A DNA stretch of 20,730 nt from Methylophilaceae bacterium (GCA_006844635.1 SPJO01000161.1:1-20730); one strand, 5' to 3'. Shown: positions 1 to 7,603, counted from the first letter of the stretch. Made by a program: numbers and translations. The notes: generated from the letters alone by a model not told the origin.

Positions 1-630
1 GTAGTTTTCTTGCTGCAGATTTGTCAGTATTGCTTCTGGTGTATCACCTAGCGCAATGCCTAAGTTATTCACCAAGCTCAACTCACCATTGCTATCTATC
101 TGTGCAAATAATGAGAGCTCTGTATACGCAGGGCCACGGCGAACCAGTGCGCCACCTGAGTTATTACACACGCCGCCAACAATGGAAGCGCCTATACAAG
201 ACGAACCAATCACTGAGTGCGGCTCACGACCATAAGGTTTTAAGGTTTCTTCTAAACCAAATAGGGTACTCCCTGGCAAACCGATAATTTGCTTGGCGTT
301 ATCAATTAACTGAATCGCATCAATGCGCATGGTGTTGATGATGACAACCGGCCTGTCATAATCATTGCCATCCGGTGTAGAACCACCTGTTAACCCTGTA
401 TTTGCTGCTTGCATGATGATGGCAACATCAGCTTGAACACAGGCTTTTAACACTTGCCAGATTTCTAACAATGTCGCAGGCTTAGCGACGAGCAGCGCCT
501 CACCTTCACCAAATCGAAAACCTTTAGTATAAGGCTGCATTTTTGCTGGGGATGTGAGTGTATAAACCGTACCAATTGTATTACGGACGGTATCAATTAA
601 AGCTTGTGTAGTCGGCACCTGTTGTGACAT
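1..630 (-). CDS. dld: Quinone-dependent D-lactate dehydrogenase, N-terminal part (3' end outside the window)
   Basis: This minus-strand frame is open from an ATG at 628-630 to the window edge, giving 210 residues of a protein that is usually about 570. It reads as the FAD-binding half of the membrane-associated flavoprotein that oxidises D-lactate to pyruvate and passes electrons to quinone. The segment IIMQAANTGLTGGSTPDG (about residues 83-100) is the PCMH-type FAD-binding loop. PHSVIGSSCIGASIVGGVCN followed by NSGGALVRRGPAYTE (about 150-184) is the conserved flavin-contact block I recall from E. coli Dld. There is no strong ribosome binding site; a weak TGAGA lies about 7 nt upstream. The gene diverges from the TlpA-like gene across 164 nt. 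Its membrane-binding C-terminal part cannot be seen here. The family call rests on recalled similarity and is firm. Confidence 0.9.
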   Translation of the reverse strand, partial: MSQQVPTTQALIDTVRNTIGTVYTLTSPAKMQPYTKGFRFGEGEALLVAKPATLLEIWQVLKACVQADVAIIMQAANTGLTGGSTPDGNDYDRPVVIINTMRIDAIQLIDNAKQIIGLPGSTLFGLEETLKPYGREPHSVIGSSCIGASIVGGVCNNSGGALVRRGPAYTELSLFAQIDSNGELSLVNNLGIALGDTPEAILTNLQQENY

Positions 631-794
631 GTATGTCTCAGAAAATCTAATATACAATAGAGTAAGCCCATCTAAACTTCGTTCGACAAGCCTACCCATC
701 AAAAGGATACATTATATCATGTTGACGTTGCCCATTTACCGCTGTGTAAGCAGATGAACACAACATGACCGGTGAAAAGCGTTACAATCATATT

Positions 795-1289
795 ATGACG
801 CTACAAAACCACATCGTACGCTTCGCATGCGTATGCAGCTTTTTAATGGTCACGGCTTGTGGCACGAGCGCGAACGTCGAACTGCCTGAAATGGATTTAA
901 CGACAATTAAAGGCAACAACATTGCCACGCAAGCGACAGACAAGCGGGTCACCTTGGTGAGCTTCTGGGCAACCAGTTGCAAAAGCTGTGTAGAGGAGAT
1001 GCCAGAATTGATTAAGACCTATGAAAAATATCATGACAAGGGCTTTGAAGTGTTGGCTATTTCCATGGAATATGATCCGCCCGCACAATTGGTAGCCTAT
1101 ACTGAGCAAGAAGCGCTGCCCTTCCCTGTAGTTCACGATAGCTATGGTGATATTGCCGCACAGTTTGGTGAAGTGCATGCAACACCAACCGCTTATTTGT
1201 ATAACAAAATGGGGAAACGTGTCGACAAAACTATCGGCGTTTTAAATTTTGAAGAGCTACATTCTTACCTAGATCAGGAGCTAAGCTAA
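795..1289 (+). CDS. TlpA-like thioredoxin-fold lipoprotein
   Basis: This is a 164-residue exported thiol-disulfide protein. The first 21 residues are a hydrophobic signal ending in the lipobox VTAC, so Cys22 is probably lipidated. The mature part is a TlpA/redoxin domain with active site WATSCKSC (Cys62 and Cys65) and a downstream Thr-Pro typical of the cis-proline loop (ATPTAYLY). I chose the ATG at 795 because it puts the charged n-region and hydrophobic core at normal distances from the lipobox. An in-frame ATG at 765 would add 10 residues (MTGEKRYNHI) before the signal. Neither start has a good Shine-Dalgarno. The stop codon abuts the hemJ start, so the two are co-transcribed. Such proteins often keep cytochrome c or copper-site cysteines reduced; that role here is inference. 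Confidence 0.85.
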   Translation: MTLQNHIVRFACVCSFLMVTACGTSANVELPEMDLTTIKGNNIATQATDKRVTLVSFWATSCKSCVEEMPELIKTYEKYHDKGFEVLAISMEYDPPAQLVAYTEQEALPFPVVHDSYGDIAAQFGEVHATPTAYLYNKMGKRVDKTIGVLNFEELHSYLDQELS

Positions 1290-1700
1290 ATGTTGTGGGT
1301 TAAAGCGTTTCATATTATTTTTGTCACCAGTTGGTTCGCCGGCTTATTTTATTTGCCACGTATTTTCGTTAACCACGCCATGGAAACCAACCCCGCAGCC
1401 ATTGAACGCCTTACCTTAATGGAACAAAAGTTATACCGCTTTATGTTGCCGCTTGCCGTATTAGCACTTGGCTTCGGTTTATGGTTATGGCTAGGCTATG
1501 GCATTGGCGGCAAATGGATGCACCCTAAACTAACTTTAGTATTAGGACTGATTGTTTACCATTGGTATTGCGGCAAAATTATGCGTGACTTTAAAAACGG
1601 CAATAATAAACGCGGCCATGTGTGGTTTCGCTGGTTTAATGAAATCCCTGTGATCGCATTAACCGCAACCGTGATTCTCGTGGTGGTCAAACCATTTTAA
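1290..1700 (+). CDS. hemJ: Protoporphyrinogen IX oxidase HemJ
   Basis: This 136-residue integral membrane protein matches the HemJ (UPF0093/CopD-like) family in length and motifs. HemJ converts protoporphyrinogen IX to protoporphyrin IX in the inner membrane, the penultimate step of heme b synthesis. Visible hallmarks are the N-terminal KAFHIIFVTSWFAGLFYLPR helix with conserved His8, HPKLTL with Lys80, and the C-terminal RWFNEIP followed by a last hydrophobic helix; four transmembrane helices are expected. The start codon follows the stop of the TlpA-like gene with no gap, suggesting translational coupling. Heme supply fits the cytochrome oxidase heme A genes near the other end of the window, although they are not in the same operon. 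Confidence 0.93.
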   Translation: MLWVKAFHIIFVTSWFAGLFYLPRIFVNHAMETNPAAIERLTLMEQKLYRFMLPLAVLALGFGLWLWLGYGIGGKWMHPKLTLVLGLIVYHWYCGKIMRDFKNGNNKRGHVWFRWFNEIPVIALTATVILVVVKPF

Positions 1701-1714
1701 CTTAGGGTTAATCC

Positions 1715-2461
1715 ATGGACATCCTAAACTCAAACTGGCTCATCCAAATGCTGAAAAAATCAGGCAAAACGCCTGAGGCACGCTTATTGAGTTTATTTGA
1801 TGTGCTAGACGATTGGACAGAAGCACCTGGCATGATCGAGCAATTTAAATCTGCCTCACATGATGGTGCTGATGCCTTAAAAGCTTATTTAAGTTTGGAA
1901 GCGGCAAAAGCAGGTGCAGCCATACCTGAAATGCTCGCTACCCAACTGCATATGATGGCAATGTCTGCCATACAAGAAAAATTAATTGGCAACAATCAAG
2001 CCGGACTCACACATGCAAAAAGTGCGGCTGATGCTTTAATCAAAGCGCAAACTAAAAAAGAGTTTCATATTGCTCGCACATCCGTTTACGCAATTGCTGC
2101 CAGCTTCATTGGTATTTTAGTCGTTGTTGGCAGTCTATTCTTATACAGCCAACAACGCGTTCAGCACACACCTGAATTAGCCAGCAACGATACAAAATTG
2201 ACGAATGAACCAGTAATCAGCAACCTTACGGCTTCACCACAAAGCACTGTTGCCTTGATGAAGCAGATTGAACAAATGCGTCATGGCAATTGCCGCTTAT
2301 TAGAAGCCATACAATTACCAGATAAACATAAATCCATCTACTTCCAGAATATTGTACTCGGCCAAATCACGACGGATCCGCTGGAGCAAGAATTGGTTAA
2401 AGAAATGCTCAGTAAAATACGCTGCAATTACTCGCCGATGTTAATGAAAAAATCCACTTAA
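1715..2461 (+). CDS. Single-pass membrane protein of unknown function
   Basis: I do not recognise this 248-residue protein. Residues 1-118 are predicted helical and Ala/Leu/Lys rich, without a signal peptide. A single hydrophobic helix spans about 124-145 (SVYAIAASFIGILVVVGSLF), preceded by K114, K115 and R121, so the N-terminal half is probably cytoplasmic and the C-terminal 100 residues periplasmic. The periplasmic part has only two cysteines, Cys193 and Cys237, which could form a disulfide. An AGGG ribosome binding site lies 7 nt before the ATG, and the gene begins 14 nt after hemJ, so it probably belongs to the TlpA-hemJ operon. The oxidoreductase two genes upstream makes thiol chemistry on the Cys pair an idea to test, not a conclusion. 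Confidence 0.8.
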   Translation: MDILNSNWLIQMLKKSGKTPEARLLSLFDVLDDWTEAPGMIEQFKSASHDGADALKAYLSLEAAKAGAAIPEMLATQLHMMAMSAIQEKLIGNNQAGLTHAKSAADALIKAQTKKEFHIARTSVYAIAASFIGILVVVGSLFLYSQQRVQHTPELASNDTKLTNEPVISNLTASPQSTVALMKQIEQMRHGNCRLLEAIQLPDKHKSIYFQNIVLGQITTDPLEQELVKEMLSKIRCNYSPMLMKKST

Positions 2462-2489
2462 CCCGCATGTAGTGTACTGCGCAACCACT

Positions 2490-2507
2490 CTATACCGCTC
2501 TGTATAT
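2490..2507. promoter_or_regulatory. Possible TetR operator and promoter upstream of the TetR-family gene
   Basis: The 66-nt gap before the regulator is rich in TATAC/GTATA words. TATAC and GTATA form an inverted repeat with a 6-nt spacer at about 2491-2506, a layout that suits a dimeric TetR-family repressor. A TATACT box at 2516-2521 sits only 6 nt from the ATG at 2528, and there is no Shine-Dalgarno, which would be compatible with a leaderless transcript. No convincing -35 element is visible. Autoregulation is inferred from family habit. Confidence 0.35.
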
Positions 2508-2527
2508 ATCTATGCTATACTGAATTC

Positions 2528-3091
2528 ATGAGTGCGTTAAGAGAGAAAATCTTAAATACAGCAACAGATTTATTTCAGACAAGAGGGATTAACTCTACTG
2601 GAGTGGATACGATTGTGGCAGTTGCAGGCACCACTAAAATGACACTCTATAAACACTTCCATACAAAAGAAGGCCTGATTCTTGAAGTGTTGAATAAAAG
2701 CCAGCAAGACTTCCAAAACTGGCTTGATGACAAACTGAATAGCAACAGCAAAGCACCGGCAGATAAAATCAAACAGTTATTTGATTTTATTGAAGAATGG
2801 GTAACATCACCGAGCTTTCTCGGCATGGGCTTTATCAAAGCATCAGCTGAATTTCCAAATGAAGAAAACCCAATTCACCAACTTTCTTCAAAACAATCAC
2901 TTGAGTTTAGGCAATATATCAGCAAGCTAGCCAGCGAAGCCAATATTAAGGATGCTGATGGTTTAGCACTACAGCTATCATTGCTGTTTGAAGGTGCCGT
3001 ACAAGCTGAACAAATGAACCGTGGTTCTGGTGCGATTAAATATGCCAAAAAAGCCGCTAAGCTACTGATTGATGGTGCCACTCATCACTAA
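2528..3091 (+). CDS. TetR/AcrR-family transcriptional regulator
   Basis: This 187-residue protein has the standard N-terminal TetR DNA-binding domain. Residues 5-55 contain ILNTATDLFQTRGINSTGVD and the helix-turn-helix recognition part GTTKMTLYKHFHTKEGLI. The C-terminal two thirds is an all-helical ligand-binding and dimer domain whose inducer cannot be read from sequence. It is probably a repressor binding near its own promoter. No transporter or enzyme is divergently placed; the closest downstream gene is the PfkB-family kinase 64 nt on. The ATG lacks a Shine-Dalgarno and the only good -10-like box is 6 nt upstream, so translation may be leaderless. The target genes are unknown. Confidence 0.9.
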   Translation: MSALREKILNTATDLFQTRGINSTGVDTIVAVAGTTKMTLYKHFHTKEGLILEVLNKSQQDFQNWLDDKLNSNSKAPADKIKQLFDFIEEWVTSPSFLGMGFIKASAEFPNEENPIHQLSSKQSLEFRQYISKLASEANIKDADGLALQLSLLFEGAVQAEQMNRGSGAIKYAKKAAKLLIDGATHH

Positions 3092-3123
3092 TTAACTTGC
3101 CATAACCACTTGTGGTAAAAGAT

Positions 3124-3151
3124 AATGTTGTTTTAATCTTAAAATAACATT
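3124..3151. promoter_or_regulatory. Interrupted palindrome just upstream of the PfkB-family kinase
   Basis: AATGTT at 3124-3129 and AACATT at 3146-3151 are complementary, as are the inner TTTTAA and TTAAAA. The result is a 28-nt dyad with 12 of 14 positions paired that ends 4 nt before the kinase ATG. A smaller ACCAC-TT-GTGGT repeat lies at 3105-3116. There is no Shine-Dalgarno between the dyad and the ATG. It could be an operator or an RNA hairpin over the translation start. It lacks the U-tract expected of a terminator for the regulator upstream. Confidence 0.4.
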
Positions 3152-3155
3152 TAAT

Positions 3156-4103
3156 ATGCAAACACTTATCTGCGGTTCCCTCGCTTTTGACACCATCATG
3201 GTGTTCCAAGACCAATTCAAAAACCATATCCTGCCTGATCAAATCCACAAGCTTAGTGTTGCGTTCTTTGTGCCCGATATGCGTCGTGAATTTGGTGGCA
3301 CTGCAGGTAATATCGCTTACAACCTACAACTGCTTGAAGGTGACCCACTTATTATGGCGACGGTCGGCGAGGACTTTGCTCCCTATCAAAAGTGGATAGA
3401 CAAAAACAAACTGTCTAGTGAGCACATCAAAACCATTAAAGACAGTTTCACCGCGCAGGCTTTTATTACCACCGATATTGATGATAACCAAATCACCGCA
3501 TTCCACCCTGGCGCGATGATGGAAGCACACCAAAATAGCGTTAATGAGACTAAAGAGATTGCACTCGCCATCATTGCGCCAGATGGTAGAGATGGTATGT
3601 TCCAGCACGCCAAAGAATGTTTTGATGCCAATATTCCATTTATGTTCGACCCTGGCCAAGGCTTACCAATGTTTAATGGTGAAGAGTTAATGCACTTTAT
3701 TGAGATGGCCTCTTACTTAGCGGTGAATGATTACGAAGCACAAGTTTTACAAGATAAAACAGGCTTAACATTAGAGCAGCTAGCAGAAAAAGTGGATGCA
3801 CTCATCGTGACTTTAGGTGGTGAAGGCTCTCATATCTATGCCGATGGTCAACGGCATGACGTCCCAAGCGTTAAGCCTACTGAGATTGTCGATCCAACAG
3901 GATGTGGCGATGCTTATCGCGCTGGGCTTTTGTATGGCATTGTCAGAAAATGGGATTGGCCAACATGTGGCAGACTGGCTTCAACAATGGGTTCTATTAA
4001 GATAGCTAGCCGCGGTGGTCAAAACCACAAACCAACAAGAGAAGAAATTGAGAACCTTTATAGCAAAGCACTAGTCAAAGAGGTTGTCGATCAGGAAAGC
4101 TGA
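3156..4103 (+). CDS. PfkB-family (ribokinase-fold) kinase, adenosine kinase-like
   Basis: This 315-residue soluble enzyme belongs to the ribokinase/PfkB superfamily, which transfers ATP gamma-phosphate to a sugar or nucleoside hydroxyl. Signature 1 appears as EFGGTAGNIAYN (about residues 45-56). Signature 2 appears as VDPTGCGDAYRAGLLYG (about 245-261), with catalytic base Asp252 preceded by the GCG anion hole. TLGGEGSHIY (219-228) is the usual nucleotide-site strand. Proteins of this subgroup are commonly annotated as adenosine kinase or generic carbohydrate kinase, and the substrate cannot be settled from sequence. The start codon has no ribosome binding site but directly follows a dyad. The stop lies 23 nt before the ATG of the lipoprotein gene. 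Confidence 0.88.
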   Translation: MQTLICGSLAFDTIMVFQDQFKNHILPDQIHKLSVAFFVPDMRREFGGTAGNIAYNLQLLEGDPLIMATVGEDFAPYQKWIDKNKLSSEHIKTIKDSFTAQAFITTDIDDNQITAFHPGAMMEAHQNSVNETKEIALAIIAPDGRDGMFQHAKECFDANIPFMFDPGQGLPMFNGEELMHFIEMASYLAVNDYEAQVLQDKTGLTLEQLAEKVDALIVTLGGEGSHIYADGQRHDVPSVKPTEIVDPTGCGDAYRAGLLYGIVRKWDWPTCGRLASTMGSIKIASRGGQNHKPTREEIENLYSKALVKEVVDQES

Positions 4104-4126
4104 CGCCATTGTTTGAAGGAGGCACC

Positions 4127-4579
4127 ATGAAATTATCATCATTATTTTTAATCATTTTTATGTCAATATTTCTCGGTGCTTGTGCAAGCTCCAATTCCGG
4201 CAGCGTTTATAAACGTGATGAAGCACGTAAAGTACACACGGTTAAAACAGGTGTTGTAGAAAGCGTGCGCACGGTCAGGTTAGAAGGAACCAAATCCCCC
4301 GTTGGTACTGTCGCAGGTGGTGCCATTGGTGGCATTGCTGGTGGCTCGATTGGACATGGCCGTGGAAGTGCGCTGGCAGCAGTTGTTGGTGCGGTCGCAG
4401 GTGGTATCGCTGGCTCTGCCGCTGAAGAGGCTGTTACCCGAAAAGACGCACTTGAAATCACAGTGAAATTAGATGGCGGCGGTTTAATTGCCATCGTGCA
4501 AGAAGATGACGTCGATTTCAATCCTGGCGACCCTGTTCGCATTGTGGAGAACGGCAGCACATCCCGTGTCACACACTAA
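4127..4579 (+). CDS. Glycine-zipper outer-membrane lipoprotein, SlyB-like
   Basis: The start is fixed at 4127 by a strong GAAGGAGG at 4115-4122; an in-frame TTG at 4109 lies before that site and is not used. The 150-residue product begins with a lipoprotein signal ending LGAC, making Cys19 the lipidated residue, followed by Ser-Ser, which favours outer-membrane sorting. Residues 60-98 are a glycine-zipper 2TM segment (AGGAIGGIAGGSIG and GAVAGGIAGSAAEE) as in SlyB/Pcp-type lipoproteins. A small beta-rich C-terminal domain (about 108-145) follows. The family helps maintain envelope integrity. It sits between a kinase and the ornithine-lipid genes, both plus strand; an envelope link to the latter is plausible but not shown. 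Confidence 0.88.
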   Translation: MKLSSLFLIIFMSIFLGACASSNSGSVYKRDEARKVHTVKTGVVESVRTVRLEGTKSPVGTVAGGAIGGIAGGSIGHGRGSALAAVVGAVAGGIAGSAAEEAVTRKDALEITVKLDGGGLIAIVQEDDVDFNPGDPVRIVENGSTSRVTH

Positions 4580-4675
4580 AAAACGTGATAAACAGTTCAT
4601 CAAACTGTCATGTTTCGTTAATCTAAGCTTCATGTAGCTCACATAACATCTCTCATAACTACACGAGAGATGCTT

Positions 4676-5443
4676 ATGTCAGAACAACGGTTTACCCAGT
4701 CATTAAACTTAGAGAACTCACTTTCTCTTTCTAAACCCAGCTTACATTTGTCCATTGCGAGAAATGCCGCAGAAGTGGCGGAAGCACAACGCCTTCGCTA
4801 CAAAGTATTTGCTGAAGAAATGGGCGCGCAAGTCTCAGGCAAAGATGGTTTAGATATTGATGGCTTTGATGCTTATTGTGACCATCTACTCGTGCGTGAC
4901 ACCAACACCCAGCAAGTCATTGGTACTTACCGTATTCTTGGCCCAAAACAAGCAAATGAAGCAGGCAGCTACTACTCCTCTGGAGAGTTTGATTTAAGTC
5001 GCATTAGCCATTTACTAGAAAACACAGTGGAAATTGGCCGCGCATGTGTTCATCAGAATTATAGAAGTGGTGGTGTGATCACCCTACTCTGGGCGGGCTT
5101 AGCACAGTATATGAAAGTACATGGCTACGAACATATGATTGGTTGTGCAAGTGTTCCAATGAGTGATGGTGGGCATGCAGCAGCATCCTTATACACACGG
5201 CTCAAGGAAAAGCATATGGCACCTGCCGAATACCGTGTATTTCCACATGTGCATCTACCGATCGACTCATTGAATACAGAAATCGATGTTGATTGCCCTC
5301 CACTGATTAAAGGCTATTTGAGACTCGGTGCAAAAATTTGCGGCGAACCCGCATGGGACAGCTATTTCAATACAGCAGATATGCTGGTAATGTTATCTCT
5401 TTCTAATATGAATAAAAGATACGCAGCACACTTCTTAAGATAA
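4676..5443 (+). CDS. olsB: L-ornithine N-alpha-acyltransferase (lyso-ornithine lipid synthase)
   Basis: This 255-residue protein matches the GNAT-fold ornithine-acyl-ACP N-acyltransferase family (OlsB). OlsB links a 3-hydroxyacyl chain from acyl-ACP to the alpha-amino group of ornithine, the first step of ornithine-lipid synthesis. Hallmarks are AEAQRLRYKVFAEEMGA near the N-terminus, IGTYRIL (about 82-88), VEIGRACVHQNYR (about 121-133) and the block MIGCASVPMSDGG (about 158-170). The GAGAG ribosome binding site at 4665-4669 is 6 nt before the ATG at 4676 and would touch an earlier in-frame ATG at 4670, so 4676 is preferred. olsA starts 3 nt after the stop, giving the usual olsB-olsA operon. 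The pairing makes the assignment strong. Confidence 0.92.
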   Translation: MSEQRFTQSLNLENSLSLSKPSLHLSIARNAAEVAEAQRLRYKVFAEEMGAQVSGKDGLDIDGFDAYCDHLLVRDTNTQQVIGTYRILGPKQANEAGSYYSSGEFDLSRISHLLENTVEIGRACVHQNYRSGGVITLLWAGLAQYMKVHGYEHMIGCASVPMSDGGHAAASLYTRLKEKHMAPAEYRVFPHVHLPIDSLNTEIDVDCPPLIKGYLRLGAKICGEPAWDSYFNTADMLVMLSLSNMNKRYAAHFLR

Positions 5444-5446
5444 CAT

Positions 5447-6196
5447 TTGCAAAAAACGCATTTCCTCACCATCCTATACCGCATTGCTATGGTCGTGCTG
5501 CATATTGCAGTAGGCGTATCCGTGCTTGCGACTATCTGGGTATTTTGCGAGCAAACAACGAGAGACAAGCTGGTTCGGTGGTGGAGCAAAGGACTGCTTT
5601 GGCGCTTTAATATTAAAATCGTCACTTTTGGCCATGCGCCTAACGGTGTAGACAAAAACTGCATGGTACTTGCCAACCATATTTCATGGATTGATATTCA
5701 TGCGCTCAACAGCGTCACCCCTGTTCGATTCATTGCTAAATCAGACATCAACACTTGGCCTGTATTTGGCTACCTCGCGAGAAAATCAGGGACTATTTTC
5801 ATCAATAGAACCAGCCGCAAAGATACTGCGCGGATTGTTGAAACTACAGCGGAGATTCTAGCAAAAGGCCACAACGTTGCGTTCTTTCCTGAAGGCACAA
5901 CAACCGATGGCACAGAGCTCGCCCACTTTAAAAGCAGTATTGTACAAGCGGCAATCAATGCACAATCAAAGATTTACCCATTAGCGCTACGTTACCCAAA
6001 TCCAGATGGTAGCATTAATCCTAAGCTCGCTTATGCTGGAGAAACCACGATGGCAGAGTCTATGATGCAAGCACTACGCACCAAACAACCCGTTGTAGAA
6101 CTACATTTCTTACCGACCATTGATAGCCAAAACGGCAGCCGACAAGCCATTACCCAGCAAGCGTATCAAGTCATTGCAACAACATTAAACCTTTAA
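5447..6196 (+). CDS. olsA: Lyso-ornithine lipid O-acyltransferase (PlsC-type)
   Basis: This 249-residue membrane acyltransferase has the 1-acylglycerol-3-phosphate acyltransferase fold. The HX4D motif is NHISWID (His78, Asp83), FINR lies at 118-121 and FPEGTTTDG at 147-155. An N-terminal hydrophobic helix (about 12-33) anchors it to the inner membrane. Next to olsB its role is O-acylation of lyso-ornithine lipid to ornithine lipid; OlsA homologues may also act on lysophosphatidate. It begins with TTG 3 nt after the olsB stop with only a weak AAGA upstream, so it probably depends on translational coupling. An ATG at 5489 is a less likely start. Its 3' end overlaps the convergent apaH gene by 12 bp. 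Confidence 0.9.
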   Translation: MQKTHFLTILYRIAMVVLHIAVGVSVLATIWVFCEQTTRDKLVRWWSKGLLWRFNIKIVTFGHAPNGVDKNCMVLANHISWIDIHALNSVTPVRFIAKSDINTWPVFGYLARKSGTIFINRTSRKDTARIVETTAEILAKGHNVAFFPEGTTTDGTELAHFKSSIVQAAINAQSKIYPLALRYPNPDGSINPKLAYAGETTMAESMMQALRTKQPVVELHFLPTIDSQNGSRQAITQQAYQVIATTLNL

Positions 6197-7009
6197 GATA
6201 TTGTCGCGCGAATCTGACGGGACTTGCGTAATCGCTTTCGTTTCTAAACACATTGCTGTGAGTTGGCCACCCCATAAGCAACCAGTATCTAAAGCATAGA
6301 TATTGTCACGTTGCTGTAAACCTAAGGCAGACCAATGGCCAAAAATAATTGCTTGATGGCAGGAAGCTCTATTCGGCATATCAAACCACGGTAGCAAACC
6401 TTTTGGCACATCAGCCAGTTCACCCTTGAAATCAAAATCTAATGCACCTGAAGACTTACAAACACGCATCCGCGTCATGGCATTGGTAATCACGCGTAGC
6501 CGATCATGGCCTGTTAAATCATCATCCCATCGATTCGGTTTATTGCCATACATATGCGTTAAGAATTGTGGGTAGTCATCCGCCTGTAACGCCTGCTCAA
6601 CTTCTTTTGCATAGCCTAGGGCTTGGTCGATATGCCATGCTGGCAACAAGCCCGCATGCACCATTGCATAGTCTGTATTCGCCACCATCAGTGGTTGATG
6701 ACGTAACCAAGTAAGCAGTTCATCAACATCTGGGGCATCCAGTATCGGTTGTATTGTATCGCCACGATGTGGCTTCCTAATACCATGCGCCACAACGATG
6801 GTATGCAAATCATGATTACCCAACACAGTCGTGATATTGTCTTTGTGTTGAAAACACCATCTCAACACTTCAAGCGAACCACTCCCACGGTTGATTAAGT
6901 CACCAACCAACCATAGACGATCTGATGTTACATCAAAGTCTATGCGTGTCAGTAGCGCTTGAAATGCATGATAGCAACCCTGAATATCACCTATCGCATA
7001 AGTAGCCAT
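6185..7009 (-). CDS. apaH: Symmetrical bis(5'-nucleosyl)-tetraphosphatase ApaH
   Basis: This 274-residue metallophosphoesterase hydrolyses Ap4A symmetrically to two ADP. The metal-site motifs are in the usual order: GDIQGC (residues 7-12), GDLINRG (about 36-42) and GNHDLHT (about 64-70). The length equals that of the family. Later motifs VHAGLLP and FGHWSALG fit ApaH. The start ATG is at 7007-7009, 21 nt downstream of the cytochrome c5 stop on the same strand, so both may share the cytochrome promoter. The stop codon lies inside the end of olsA, leaving no room for a classical terminator between the convergent genes. ApaH affects alarmone Np4A levels and 5' caps of RNA in other bacteria. Confidence 0.96.
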   Translation of the reverse strand: MATYAIGDIQGCYHAFQALLTRIDFDVTSDRLWLVGDLINRGSGSLEVLRWCFQHKDNITTVLGNHDLHTIVVAHGIRKPHRGDTIQPILDAPDVDELLTWLRHQPLMVANTDYAMVHAGLLPAWHIDQALGYAKEVEQALQADDYPQFLTHMYGNKPNRWDDDLTGHDRLRVITNAMTRMRVCKSSGALDFDFKGELADVPKGLLPWFDMPNRASCHQAIIFGHWSALGLQQRDNIYALDTGCLWGGQLTAMCLETKAITQVPSDSRDNILKV

Positions 7010-7030
7010 CAGCGTTGCTTCAGCGTTTGA

Positions 7031-7513
7031 TTATTTTGCTTCTGCTTGAGGCGGGGTGAAGTTAGCACCTGATTGGTTTGCCATGACAGCCACTGCTCGC
7101 GCAATTTCGAGGTCCGTCAAATCTGGGTTGCCACCACGCGCTGGCATGGTGCGGATACCGTTAATGGCATTATTCGTTAACGTTTCATAGCCTTGCACAA
7201 TACGTGCAGCCCAACCAGCCGCATCACCAATCTTCGGTGAGTTCATCATGCCACTTGCATGACAAGCTGCACACGCTTGCTTAACGACTTCATCACCCGT
7301 CATATCCACATAGTTCGTTCTATCCGGCGCTACTTCAACTTGCGCTAGCGGCTTAATGTTATTAGCAACATCAATCACTGGTGCTGGCATTTCAACCGCA
7401 TTGGTTGTGATCATAAAATAAAGCACAAATATTGGCGCAATCAAGCCGCCCAATATTGCAATGATTTTTTGTAATAGACTTACGCTAGAAGCTGCATTTG
7501 CACTGTCACTCAT
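7031..7513 (-). CDS. Membrane-anchored class I cytochrome c (cytochrome c5 type)
   Basis: This 160-residue protein has one heme c site, CAACH at residues 81-85, and a Met-containing loop TMPARGG with Met123 as the likely sixth ligand, as in cytochrome c5. A single uncleaved N-terminal helix (about 14-35) without a lipobox or clear cleavage site should anchor it in the inner membrane with the heme domain in the periplasm. A periplasmic linker rich in Pro and Ala separates the two. Such proteins carry electrons to terminal oxidases and fit the cytochrome oxidase cluster elsewhere in the window. An extended -10 box (TGGTATAAT) is 31 nt upstream. apaH follows 21 nt downstream. Confidence 0.92.
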   Translation of the reverse strand: MSDSANAASSVSLLQKIIAILGGLIAPIFVLYFMITTNAVEMPAPVIDVANNIKPLAQVEVAPDRTNYVDMTGDEVVKQACAACHASGMMNSPKIGDAAGWAARIVQGYETLTNNAINGIRTMPARGGNPDLTDLEIARAVAVMANQSGANFTPPQAEAK

Positions 7514-7543
7514 GATGTAGACCCATCGTTATTTCAAAAGCAC

Positions 7544-7552
7544 ATTATACCA
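7544..7552 (-). promoter_or_regulatory. Extended -10 promoter of the cytochrome c5 gene
   Basis: On the minus strand the sequence reads TGGTATAAT, a perfect -10 hexamer with the TG extension, 31 nt before the cytochrome c5 start codon. No good -35 is seen, which is tolerated by extended -10 promoters. A 6-bp inverted repeat (GGTCTA at 7557-7562 and TAGACC at 7576-7581) lies just upstream, between this promoter and that of the divergent tRNA gene. Confidence 0.55.
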
Positions 7553-7603
7553 GTAAGGTCTAGAAAATAGCTTGATAGACCACCTACAGTAGGGATCGTT
7601 TGT

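Noticed and set aside
4207..4572. 121-codon minus-strand frame
   Set aside because: Antisense to the glycine-zipper lipoprotein; its Ala/Pro/Ser-rich composition is the complement of the Gly/Ala zipper codons.
4580..4620. Hairpin ACAGTT/AACTGT after the glycine-zipper gene as a terminator
   Set aside because: The stem is only 6 bp of mixed composition and is not followed by a T run, so I could not support a terminator call.
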